Origin: Tubiluchus corallicola
Lineage: Eukaryota; Priapulida; Priapulimorpha; Priapulimorphida; Tubiluchidae
NCBI GenBank assembly: GCA_030141605.1
Contig: JAQGDQ010000299.1
Span: forward strand, 75,837-137,836
Direction: 5' to 3'
DNA: 62,000 bases
A program made the translations under genes and the position numbers. The notes under the pieces were generated by a model that saw only the letters and a list, made by a program, of their open reading frames with translations, ran no database searches and was not told where the DNA came from. Position 1 is the first letter of the stretch. Each line of letters begins with the position of its first letter. Below are positions 24,384 to 37,900 of this stretch, piece after piece.

Positions 24384-25876
24384 CAGCAGTAGTAGTAGTA
24401 CAATCTTTATTTGCCATTTTAAAAACATAGACCATCATAATATACGACAAACGATCAGTGTTAGCCCATATAAAAACATACACTGTTCCGGGCAAATGCG
24501 TCTGGTTGCTAATCGAGGAGTTACTGTAGGCCTACCTATTTTTGATTAGATCAACTGGCTTTTTTCCATCAACTGTCAACTCACACGGCATTCAGCTTTG
24601 TTGCTGTTATTAAAATTTGATAAATTCACGAAATGTTATTGAAAATAGTATCTTGGAAAAGTTTTAAAACTATGCTGTTACCTGCCCTTGGGAAATGCTA
24701 TAAAGGTAACATCAAGTTTCAAACATTTCTTGATAAAGCAGTAGAGTTTAACTCTGCACAACACATTTAAATCACCTACTCATGGCCTCAAGAATTTCGT
24801 TTTGGAACATTTCAATAATCATTGGTTAATCGTCGAAAGCCAATGGTAGCTTTCCATCTGCTGTTGTCTTCTATGAATTGCTGTTTGCTTCTAGACATTC
24901 AAGAAAGTTGGAAAGCTTATTGCTTTTGGACTCTTTGGTGGTTTTGGCCACCAATTATAGATTACTGATGAGGATATGTGAGGGAGTTTTCTGTCCTTCC
25001 AACTTCTATTCACTGGTATCCATACTTGAAAAGCTACTGATAGAATAAACTTGGAAAAAATTCTTCAAATTTCATTCAGCCAACCTTGAAAATTGTCTAC
25101 AAGCCTTGTCCATGCAGTTAATTTCAAAGCCATTTTTTTATTTGTAGTGTCACATTAATTTCGTTGGAAAAGTTTTAGTTTTAAAACCATGTAAGGGTAA
25201 AATTTTATAATAATTTTTAATCAATGGTCAGTTTAGCAATTAGATTTTCAGCAGCTGCCCAAGTTAGTTTAATTTCCTTTGTCACACAAGTGCACAAATT
25301 CATTTGTTCTTGAGCCAGTTTTAAATTATATTGCTTAAAATACTTTAGCGAATGTACTTAAGTGTATTGCTTAAGTTGTTCAATGCTTATTGCTGTGCAT
25401 TCTATGGCAGCAGAATTTTCAACTTAACTGACAGAAGCGTAAAGTGACAGAAGTGAGAGAACTGACGATTGTTGAATATCGAAAAGGACTGCGTCGTACA
25501 CTTTACATATCATATAATTCTACAATGACGATAACGATCACTGAAACTTCCTCCTTTGAATTTTTAATAGCTAACAGAACGTTTACACTGTTGGCATGTG
25601 TACATCGGTCAAGAAGTACTATTTCAAAAACACCGTCACTTTAAACATGAATTCTACTTATACAACCCTAGGAGTGAATACGATATATATGACACACACA
25701 CACACACGCACACACGCACGCACTCACGCACGCACGCACGCACGCACACACACACAGACACACACACACACACAGACACACACATACACATACATTTGTT
25801 GCGATTGTCAGCAAAAAAGTGCGGTTGTGCAGAATGTAAGTAATTAAGTGCGGTTGTACAGAAAATAAGTAATTAA

Positions 25877-25915
<39 letters not shown>

Positions 25916-28900
25916 AGATCTACAACAAATTCCAAAAGAATTTTACATTCTTGTTACTTTGAAAAGTCTGCTCATCAATACCTGGTTTTCTTGCTAAACA
26001 AAACCTCTAAAAGCAAGTAATTCATACCTTTCTGCAAAGTTGATAAGCACGAAGCTAAAGATGGAATAGCTTCCGGTAGCAATTCACATAAAACAGCATA
26101 GTGATCATACCTATAATAAAGCCGAGTTTTAAAACAGAGAAAATAAAATGCATTAATGCCTCATAATGGCAACCTAAATAATCTACAGGTAATAAGCCTT
26201 TTCGCAGTTTTGTTGCGCGCACACGCAGTTGCTGTAGGTCAAAGGTTATGTGCACCACAGCACCTAATACGTCTTAACTACAACCGTCAAGTTACGTGTG
26301 GGTAAAGCAAAGCTGTCCTCTGCATCAGTTCAGCATCTTCGGTTGTTTTACAAAGACTTTACTTAATTATGTGTTAGTCCGTGCATAGAATGCTTTACTA
26401 GTAGGATCTTGTTTGGGAACAAGAAAAAATGAACTAGGTAAGGTTCTAGCTAGCTGTTAAACTGTTACTATTGCAACAGCCTGGACTATGAGGCATTGTC
26501 AAGTGTACACAAAGGTATTGTCTGGTGCTATATTGTCGGGACCTTTTCACGATCATTATCAATAGCTGGAAATGTGAAAAGGCTTATTGATGTTTAGTTT
26601 TAAAACACACAAGATTAACGTGAGCTTGATAATATGCTGATGTAGTTGAAACTTTATCAAAGCGTCCAGTTTTATACTAAACAGGTACAGAGTTGCATTT
26701 TCAATCTGTGAGCTCCAATTTCTAATGTTGTTTTTTTTCTTATTACAAATAACGATTTTCTGCAAATTACATAAAGTAAAGAAAAATCATCAAAACATCT
26801 CTTCATACAACATTGTGTGAATAACATGACAGTAAATCAGGAAAACGATTAATCAACCAAGGCCAGGCCAAGAGCGTTATGGCGCGTTCAGACTTGGAAA
26901 CTTCTCTCATAACTTGTTGCACAACTTCTCTCATAGAGTAGAGTCGCACGTGTGAATGGCTAGGCAACTTCTCTCATAGAGTAGAGTCGCACGTGTGAAT
27001 GGCTAGGCAACTTCTCTCATAGAGTAGAGTCGCACGTGTGAATGGCTAGGCAACTTCTCTCGCAACTTATCGCAAACTCAGAGAGAGTCACTAAGTTAAA
27101 TTGGGAGAAAAGTTCCCAAGCTGTTCACACATGCGACTTTGCGCTCAGAGAGAAGTTGCGCAACAAGTTGCTGGAGAAGTTGCCAAACCGTTCACACGCA
27201 CGACTTTACTCCCACTGAGAGTTGGGCAACAAGTTGCAAAAGAACTCTCTAAGTCTAAATGCACCATTAGATGTGATGTATATTTTCACAGAATCCAAGC
27301 CACTAAGCAACTTAGCAACAGAAACGGCATGCATGTTATAAATACATGATACGGGAGAATAAATATAACAGCTAGAAAACAACATAAAATATTTTACACA
27401 TAAGTTGGATTAAATTAAAAATGGACGATATTACAGCAGCCTTTAGCAAGATCTCAGAAACCATGCATCAGCAGCTTACTGATTGTATGAATCATTAAGC
27501 CAGTGTATCCTCATGTCACCGTAATCACTCACTCACACACCTTCTCTCTCACATACTCGTCTGGATCATCTCCTTAGTCAGTATATCCATGTTTCAACGC
27601 TTTTCCAATAAGTGTGGAAAATGAAAATCATTGATAACATTACACTGAAATTAGATGAAATTTTACAAGTAATCAGTCAGTAAGTCAGTTAGTTAGCCAG
27701 CCAGTCACTTAGCTATTAGCCATCGGTGTACCACAGATATAAAAACACTGCAGATAGTCTGCAAAAAGGTAATGTGGAGTTTCTATTGTGTCAGAAGTTG
27801 AATTTTCATTGCAGCATTTTTTTGAAAAAGTCCACCCATAAACAACAAATGACTTCCACAAAAGTATCACAGACAACTGGAATAATATAACACCTGAGCA
27901 ACTAACGTGGACAATTTCAATGATATGTGATACAAGCAGAGCAATTAAGCAGAAAAAGAACTAAGAGCTTATATAAACATTCTGCATACACTATATTTTT
28001 TAACAAAAACATAACATTAACAATTAAGAAAACCATTATTACTCATATTAAAGGATTCTTTGTAAAATAAGGTTTACAATGCTGGCTTCGCTTAGTAAAA
28101 TGCGACCTAAATAAGAATCAAATTTTCAAATTGTCACCATAGAGCTTTAAATGAGTTCTAAATTAAAACAATGTCATTGCTGCGAAACAATGCTGCTGCT
28201 CTGATTTCAAACATCAAACAAAGGCAGCTAAGTAATTTCAATGTTATGACGTTTATTTCAGTGGCTAAACTTACAGCGACACAAATTTGGTGAAATAGCA
28301 AATAAAAAACCTCAAGGTGAGTATTCTAACTTTTCAAACATTAGTACGTTTTACTAGAGTTATATTTTCCCAACGAGTATTTCCGTCATTGTTTTTGTAA
28401 TCAGCAAAAGAAGGAAATGTTATGACTCACACAGAAAGTCACTGTTTAGTTCTTAGTTGGATAGTTGTTTTTTCTTCTGAGCCAAAACAAATATAATTTT
28501 AACAATTCTGCATTACCATTTTGTGCATGCTGCACCACATCTAAATAATTTATTTGACACTTATTTTCTGATCCTTTATTATTTTCTTTTTTTTTACTAC
28601 ATAATTCATTATGACAAATGTTCCAGTATTCACAATGAACAAGGCATCGCTAAGTGGCTTACTGTTGCTGTTAGTTACTCTGCAAAGCTCGAGAGCAGAA
28701 ATGGTAAGTTCAGAAAATACTTTCCTAAGGACAATAACACAGAAACACTCAAGCAAATCACTACTTTTTTAAACATGTTTCTTTTATGCAAGCTCACGCA
28801 TTGTGCGCTATTTGTATAAAGTAACAGTTATTGTAACTATCCTTATTTTTAAAGTACAGTCCAGCTATTTTTAAGCTTCTTTAACAATGCAATTAATTTT

Positions 28901-31900
28901 CTAGAATCACACAGCATGTTGTCCAATCGGTTGGGAATATTACCATGGACATTGCTACTTGCTTTCCCAAACTCAGATTCATTGGTGGGGAGCTGTGGTA
29001 AAGTGCAAAATAGCAGGAGGTGAATTGGCAACAGTTGAAACTGATGCAGAAAATCATTTCCTAGAAAACTACATAAGAAATATTGGCAAGTGTTATCATT
29101 TATCTAAATTACAAGTAATACTGAAGTCTTAATACAGAACATATCAATTGACATTGATATGTGCTATTTAACAGCCAATTTTGTAGTATAACAAAAATAA
29201 TATATAATAAAAAGATATGCACCAAGTTTGTTAAATGTGTAAATGATCACTAGTAACTTATTAATTAGTTTATCTCTACTATGGATAGGTGGCTCTGACT
29301 GAATGTGTGCTGACTATAGGTTTTACACGTTAAATGTAGGCACAGGAAAGTTCAAATGTGACTTAGGTAAGTCAAATGTAGACATAGGAATTACGAATGT
29401 GTTTTGGTAACTCAAATGTGACTTAGGTAAGTCAAATGTAGACATAGGAATTACGAATGTGTTTTGGTAACTCAAATGTGACTTAGGTAAGTCAAATGTA
29501 GACGCATTACTTTGAATAAATAGGTAATTAACTCATTTAAGTGCAAATTACAAAAAGATAAACCAAAGATAGTCATCGCATCTTTCATAAATTTGAAAAA
29601 TGTGTTGTTTATCCCTTCCCAATGAACAGTGAATCACTAATTAGTTTTTTAAGTAATCCATTAGCACTGCATTAATGATTTAGTTTCTCTCAAGAAACAT
29701 TGTTTATTTTAAGAATGTATTGTTTTCTCTAACAGTTAGAGTGGTATGTAAAGTTTACAGAATATTAGTGGACTATTAGTAGCCCTATAAAGTTATTATT
29801 ATTTTCATAGCAATTATTAAATTAAGATTAAAGGAGATTAAATTTTACTTCCTTAAGCTTTACCACCTATCCACATTTGAGATACCAATGTCACATTTAA
29901 CTTGACAGGTGTCTACATTTGACTTACCAAAAACACTTAAGATTTCTTGAAAACTATTGCTAACACATTTGAACTACCCAAGTCTACTTTTGAGTTACCA
30001 TGACACATTTGAAATAACAAAATCTACATTTGAGTTAACGCAGGTCTACATTTGACATGTAAAACCTATAGTAAGAATATTCAGATCTGCTATGGCCCTA
30101 TGGGTTTATAGCTCAAATAGCTATGAGTATGTAGCCCAATACCACAAGATTCTTGGCTAGAATCATGCTTGACTCACAATGTTTCAAAGCTTTCTTCCAT
30201 ATAAATTTAACTGTTCATAGAATAATACATGTAAAAAAATGCTGTGTAAAAATTTCTACCAATATACTTCTGAAACAAGTTCTGCCATTGAAAACGAATG
30301 CAATGTAATCTCCCGTGTGCCACATTACATATTGAAAACTGTTAACAAAGCATACAAGAAGTTAAAAATGACATGAAAAGACATTTTATAAAGACCAAAA
30401 TCATGGCAAGCAACACCCCAAGTGCTGACACCTATCAACATCAAATACAGTTAACAGACAGAATGTTGTCATTTCTAAATGTTGTCATGATATTTTAGAA
30501 TTACATTTCTGGGTCCAGACATTATAAAAAAGAATAAAATATACCAATTTTAAAGTGAAATCATCTTTATTAATTCAAGAATCGCTTTCTTTTATTTACT
30601 TATGTGCAAATTTGAATACTTATTTAAACTGCACCCGGTTTCACAAAGTTATCATTAATCATCGTCACTAAAGCTATCACCAGGATGTAGTTAATTAGTG
30701 ACAATTTTGAGAAAATTCCCCCTGGATTAATAAATGCTGTATATAGATTAGAAAAACTCTAACATGGCTACACATCTGAATACATATCTAATGCACCCAG
30801 AGATGCTAGCACAGTTTTAGTATTCTAAGGTAAGGAGTTTGCATTGCTGAAACACAAGACGAAACTACTGCTTCCTAAGGGGTCCAGCAAGATGCACTCA
30901 AAACCATTCAATTCAATTCAGTTTATTTCCATTTTGTCTTTTTACTAGCTGTCACTTACTCTCTTAATTCAACCATGTCATTGTTTTTCTAAAGACGCCG
31001 ATGTCTGGATTGGTGGAACTGATCAACACCGAGAAGGTGACTGGATATGGGTCTCAAATGGTCAGCCAATCATTAGCAACAAGTTAGCTCACCACGAGAT
31101 TAATAACCAGAATGGTCAACAACATTGTTTACGATTCTGGATTAGTGAAAATTTCATCTGGGATGACTTCAGTTGTACAAAAGCTCACTACTATCTTTGT
31201 GAAGCCGATGCACAGTAGTGCACCATTATGATCCATGCAACTATAAAGTCTGTCAACAATTATTCTCATTACCACAATTGATTATACATCATTCTTGATT
31301 TTAATGAAATAGGAGAAATTTAACGAAATTAAAATTATTTTCTGACTCCTTAAACCTATAAAATCGCTGATAAAGAGTGACACAAGAAACAGCAAATATT
31401 ACCAGAATTTTGGAGATAGTTTACATAGTGATGGAGTCAGGGCAATTAGACAGAAAAAAGAACTAAGAGCTTATAAAAGCATTCTGCATACATGAAGAAA
31501 GTATCTTCTACTAATGCCACAGTAAGTATATGTAAATGATGGCAAAAGTTACATTTGACTACAAAACTGTAATAAACAATAATCATTGCATTGACGTCTT
31601 CAATCCAAAGTTTAGAGATACTTGTATAGAACACTTCTTTAGCAATAAATTTTGTTTACTGGTGGTATTAAAGAAACACTCTATTTACAAATTTTAGAAA
31701 ATGATTTACATGGTAATCTTGAAGCCATTAAGTTATTATTTATACAGTTTTTAAAGTATTAATGTTTAGTTTTATACTTTATATTGTACTTACAATTTTG
31801 GATGGATTGTGTGTGATTTTTCTCCTTTTTATCAATTATTATTTGGAAGAGCTTACAACTGCACAAGAACCAAACAAGTTTTCACTTATGATTGCCATTG

Positions 31901-34900
31901 ACTATATGCATGCTGTCAGGTCAAATCATTATTATTAACTGAATATTTTTCCCATTGTTTCTATATATTGTATATTTGCATTTCCAAATAAATAAACTAT
32001 TTAGAAAAATACTGTTGTGTATAAACCCAGGATAGCTGTGAACCTACACAGAACCTAAATAAGCCAATAGCACACGATGTTGAATGGACTATCCAACCAT
32101 TTCTGGCTATACCATGCATCAGCAGCTTACTGATTGTATGAATCATTAAGCCAGTGTATCCTCATGTCACCAAAATCACTCACTCACTCACTCACCTTCT
32201 CTCTCACATACTCGTCTGGGTCATCTCCTTAGTCAGTATACCTATGCTTCAAGGCTTTTCCAATAAGTGTGGCAAAAGAAAATCATTGATAACATTACAC
32301 CGAAATTAGATGAAATTTTAAAAGTAATCAGTCAGTAAGTCAGTTGGTTTGCCAGCCAGTCACTTAGCTATTACCCATCGGTGCACCACAGACATAAAAA
32401 CACTGCAGATAGTCTGCAAAAAGGTAATGTGGAGTTTCTATAGTGTCAGAAGTTGAACTTTCATTGCAGCATTTTTTGAAAAAGTGCACCCATAAACAAC
32501 AATTGACTTCCACAAAAGTATCACAGACAAGTGGAATAATATAACATCTGAGCAACTAATGTGGACAATTTCAGTGATAAGTGATACAGTCAGAGCAATT
32601 AAGCAGAAAAAGAACTAAGAGCTTATATAAGCATTCTGCATACACTATATTCTTTAACAAAAACATAGCATTAACAATTAAGAAAACCATTATTACTCAT
32701 ATTAAAAGGATTATTTGTAAAATAACGTTTACAATGCTGGCTTCGCTTAGTAAAATGTGACCTAAATAAGAATCAAATTTTCAAATTGTCACCATAGAGC
32801 TTTAAATGAGTTCTAAATTAAAACAATGTCATTGCTGCGAAACAATGCTGCTGCTCTGATTTCAAACATCAAACAAAGGCAGCTAAGTAATTTCAATGTT
32901 ATGACGTTTATTTCAGTAGCTAAACTTACAGCGACACAAATTTGGTGAAATAACAAATAAAAAACCTCAAGGTGAGTATTCTAACTTTTCAAACATCAGT
33001 ACGTTTTACTAGAGTTATATTTTCCCAACGAGTATTTCCGTCATTGTTTTTGTAATCAGCAAAAGGAGGAAATTTTATGACTCGCACAAAAAGTCACTGT
33101 TTAGATCTTAGTTAGATAGTTGTTTTTTCTTCTGAGCCAAAACAAATATATTTTTAACAATTTCGCATTACCATTTTGTGCATGCTGCACCACATCTAAA
33201 TAATTTATTTGACACTTATTTTCTGATCCTTTATTATTTTCTTTTTTTTTATTGCATAATTCATTGTGACAAATGTTCCAGTATTCACAATGAACCAGGC
33301 ATCGCTAAGTGGCTTACTGTTGCTGTTAGTTACTCTGCAACGCTCGAGAGCAGAAATGGTAAGTTCAGAAAATACTTTCCTAAGGACAATAACACAGAAA
33401 CACTCAAGCAAATCACTACTTTTTTAAACATGTTTCTTTTATGCAAGCTCACGCATTGTGCGTTATTTGTATAAAGTAACAGTTATTGTAACTATCCTTA
33501 TTTTTAAAGTACAGTCCAGCTATTTTTAAGCTTCTTTAACAATGCAATTAATTTTCTAGAATCAGACAGCATTTTGTCCAATCGGTTGGGAATATTACCA
33601 TGGACATTGCTACTTGCTTTCCCAAACTCAGATTCATTGGTGGGGAGCTGCGGTAAAGTGCAAAATAGCAGGAGGTGAATTGGCAACAGTTGAAACCGAT
33701 GCAGAAAATCATTTCCTAGAAAACTACATAAGAAATATTGGCAAGTATTATCATTTATCTACATTACGAGTAATACTGAAGTCTTAATACAGAACATATC
33801 AATTGACATTGATATGTGCTATTTAACAGCCAATTTTGTAGTATAACAAAAATAATATATAATAAAAAGATATGCACCAAGTTTGTTAAATGTGTAAATG
33901 ATCACTAGTAACTTATTAATTAGTTTATCTCTACTATGGATAGGTGGCTCTGACTGAATGTGTGCTGACAATAGGTTTTACACGTCAAATGTAGACACAG
34001 GAAAGTTCAAATGTGACTTAGGTAAGTCAAATGTAGACATAGGAATTACGAATGTGTTTTGGTAACTCAAATGTGACTTAGGTAAGTCAAATGTAGATGC
34101 ATTACTTTGAATAAATAGGTAATTAACTCATTTAAGTGCAAATTACAAAAAGATAAACCAAAGATAGTCATCGCATCTTTCATAACTTTGAAAAATGTGT
34201 TGTTTATCCCTTCCCAATGAACAGTGAATCACTAATTAGTTTTTTAAATAATGCATTAGCACTGCATTAATGATTTAGTTTCTCTCAAGAAACATTGTTT
34301 ATTTTAAGAATGTATTGTTTTCTCTAACAGTTAGAATGGTATGTAAAGTTTACAGAATATTAGTGGACTATTAGTAGCCCTATAAAGTTATTATTATTTT
34401 CATAGCAATTATTAAATTAAGATTAAAGGAGATTAAATTTTACTTCCTTAAGCTTTACCACCTATCCACATTTGAGATACCAATGTCACATTTGACTTGA
34501 CATGTGTCTACATTTGACTTACCAAAAACACTTAAGATTTCTTGAAAACTATTGCTAACACATTTGAACTACCCAAGTCTACTTTTGAGTTACCACGACA
34601 CATTTGAATTAACAAAATCTACATTTGAGTTAACGCAGGTCTACATTTGACATGTAAAACCTATAGTATGAATATTCAGATCTGCTATGGCCCTATGGGT
34701 TTATAGCTCAAATAGCTATGAGTCTGTAGCCCAATACCACAAGATTCTTGGCTAGAATCATGCTTGACTCACAATGTTTCAGAGCTTTCTTCCATATAAA
34801 TTTAACTGTTCATAGAATAATACATGTAAAAAAATGCTGTGTAAAAATTTCTACCAATATACTTCTGAAACAAGTTCTGCCATTGAAAACGAATGCAATG

Positions 34901-37900
34901 TAATCTCCAGTGTGCCACATTACATATTGAAAACTGTTAACAAAGCATACAAGAAGTTAAAAATGACGTGAAAAGACATTTTATAAAGTACAAAATCATG
35001 GCAAGCAACACCCCAAGTGCTGACACCTATCAACATCAAATACAGTTAACAGACAGAATGTTGTCATTTCTAAATGTTGTCATGATATTTTAGAATTACA
35101 TTTCTGGGTCCAGACATTATAAAAATAATAAAATATATTCTTATGTCTTTTTACTAGCCTTTCACTTACTCTCTTAATTTAACCACGTCATTCTTTTTCT
35201 AAAGACGGCGATGTCTGGATTGGTGGAACTGATCAACACCGAGAAGGTTACTGGATATGGGTGTCTAATGGTCAGCCAATCATTAGCAACAAAGTAGCTA
35301 ACTGGCCTTTTGATAACGACAAGGGTAGTCAACATTGTATACGATTATGGCATGGCAAAAATTTCATCTGGGATGACCACTATTGTACAGAAGCTCACTA
35401 CTATCTTTGTGAAACCGATGCACAGTAGTGTACCATTATGATACATGCATCTGTAAAGTCTGTCAACAATTATTCTCATTACAACAGCTGATTATACATC
35501 ATTCTTGATTTTAATGAAATAGGAGAAATTTAACGAAATTAAAATTATTTTCTAACTCCCTGTAAAATCACTGATAAAGAGTGACACAAGAAACAGCAAA
35601 TATTAAGTTATTATTTATACAGTTTTCAAAGTATTAATGTTTAGTTTTATACTTAATATTGTACTTACAATTTGGGTTGGATTGTGCATGATTTTTCTCC
35701 TTTTTATTAATTATTATTTGGAAGAGCTTACAACTGCACAAGAACCAAACAAGTTTTCACTTATGGTTGCCATTGACTATATGCATGCTGTTACATCAAA
35801 TCATTATTATTAACTGAATATTTTTCCCATTGTTTCTATATATTATATAGAAACATATATATTATCTATATATATTATATATTATATATATACATATGTA
35901 TATATATAATAATCTTTATTTGCCATTAAAATACATTGATTATCACTGATAAAAACTTTACAGAGATGATCAATCAGTGTTAGTTAATAAAAACTTACAC
36001 TGCTAAAGGCAAATGCGTCAGTGCGATCTAAACTACTGTGCAGTAATGGAAAGTAACGACGAATAAAATCAAACATATTTACAACTATGCACAAAAAAAT
36101 GAAAAAAACTATGATTTAATTAATATAGCCGTGGATATATGAATTCTATTAACAATTAATATGTTAATATTAGTGAGTTTAATTTTGTTTTAAATGCTGT
36201 AATGTATTGTATATTTGCATTTCCGAATAAATAAACTATTTAGAAAAATACTGTTGTGTATAAACCCAGGATAGCTATAAATCTACACAGAACCTAAATA
36301 AGTCAATAGCACACGATGTTGAATGGACTATCCAACCATTTCTGGCTATACCTAGTGTTCGAAGATTCCTTGAAACTGAATTTACAAAACCAAAACCAAA
36401 ATTTATCAAACATCGGAAACCAGAACCTAACCACAATATTTCCGCAAAGCCAACTGTTATTATAACTGAAAGGAAAATGTTAAAATGTGTAAAATGTTTT
36501 GTTTTTTGTTTGCTGTGATGCAAAATTAGTGATAAAAGCACAAGGATTTTTATAGCGCAAAATCTCAAGTTTGACGGGGTTGCTTACATTAAAAAAATTA
36601 ATGTGTTAATTATTTTTGGATTTAAGTATCCTTAATGATTAATGTTTAAAGATCATCATGCTTAATTAAAGTTAAACAAATTTCATTTTGTACAGATTTT
36701 GCGTATATTTCATAAATTACAGAATTAAATGTGATTTTGTTCAAACAAATTCAAACGTGGTTTGATATTTCGGTTGGCTGGGCCTGGAGACCTTAAAACT
36801 TCACAGTCGTTAGCACTGATGATATGCTGCTTTGCTGTGAAAAGCAAATTATGCATAGCACATCATAAACTGCTATGTAAACGAAATTTTAGCTTTATCT
36901 GAATTATTTTAGCCAAGGTTTTTTAGCAGTTTTTGACAACTAGGAGAAAAGAGGAGGTAAGTTGGATAAATACTAGTAAAACCTCCGAAAAATGCTACCG
37001 AAAATTATCCGAAATTTCGGCTACGTACCTTAACAAATTCCTCCAAAACCGAAACTTAACCGAAAACACAATTATCGATAAACCGAATTCTTGTTTCGGT
37101 AACATCCTTGCAAGAAAAGCTCACAAAAAGTAGCAGAAATTCCTTACTAAGTCAAAAATCTCCTGAAGACATATGGAGCATACCTTTGCCAGCCAGTAAG
37201 AGCGAAACCACGGAACTGCTTGTGTGTTTTGTTGTTATTATGGAGAAAATGTAACCAGCTCAAGTGATTCTGAACATGATGATGGACGTCAGTGACTATC
37301 TTCCTGGGTCCAGTGGCTCCCTTGAAAGAACTCGCAGCCCAGATGTTGTGGAACACACTGCTGTACTTTTCCAACAAAGCTGAAAATTATATACTTGAAG
37401 CATATATACATACATACATATATAGATTACGTTCTGATTATCAATTAGAAATTACATCTGCACTCCAGATCACACTGATTCAACGTTCAGTGGTGCCAGA
37501 GGCGTAGCTAAGGGGGTGGGGTGATGGGGGAATCATTCCCAGGGCAGAGGGCACAAAATTCATATACTAGAGATGAATGACTGTTAATTATTAATTACTA
37601 ATCTGACATTAGCAATTAACAAAAGTTTTCAAACTACAGCAAAACTGCCTAGTCAGAGATCAGTGCCTTGATTACTACATACAGCCTAATTGTAATATTG
37701 TTATGCTGTTACATGTTGTTATGCCTAGAGTAGGGCGTGGATTAGCAGATCTCTAATTTTAGGAGAAATATTGGCATTTCTCTAAAAATTAAAGCCAAAT
37801 GTATGATTGTGAATGCCTGTAGTATTCTGCATCTTTCACAATCTTTGCATGTTTTAGTGCTGGAGCTGAAAGTTTAACGATGGTTGTGTTATGAGCAACT

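Larger units (their letters stand above)
27463..36352. repeat. Tandem segmental duplication carrying two lectin genes
   Basis: Unit 1 is 27463-32113 and unit 2 is 32114-36352. Both start ATGCATCAGCAGCTTACTGA and end with GACTATCCAACCATTTCTGG then CTATACC. The breakpoints share ACC (27460-27462, 32111-32113, 36350-36352). The units are nearly identical over long stretches. Differences: a roughly 390-bp insert at about 30545-30935 and a 325-bp stretch at about 31401-31726 only in unit 1; a TA-rich/LINE insert at about 35847-36205 only in unit 2; and one extra 60-bp repeat in unit 1. Confidence 0.93.

Noticed and set aside
24158-24495. Poly-Ala, poly-Leu, poly-Cys and poly-Thr frames
   Set aside because: Translations of the AGT/AGC microsatellite.
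28523-28819. 98-codon plus-strand frame over lectin exon 1, repeated at 33178
   Set aside because: Different frame from the signal peptide and crosses the GTAAGT donor; it is duplicated only because the segment is.
28849-29031. Minus-strand 60-codon frame, repeated at 33504-33686
   Set aside because: Shadow of lectin exon 2.
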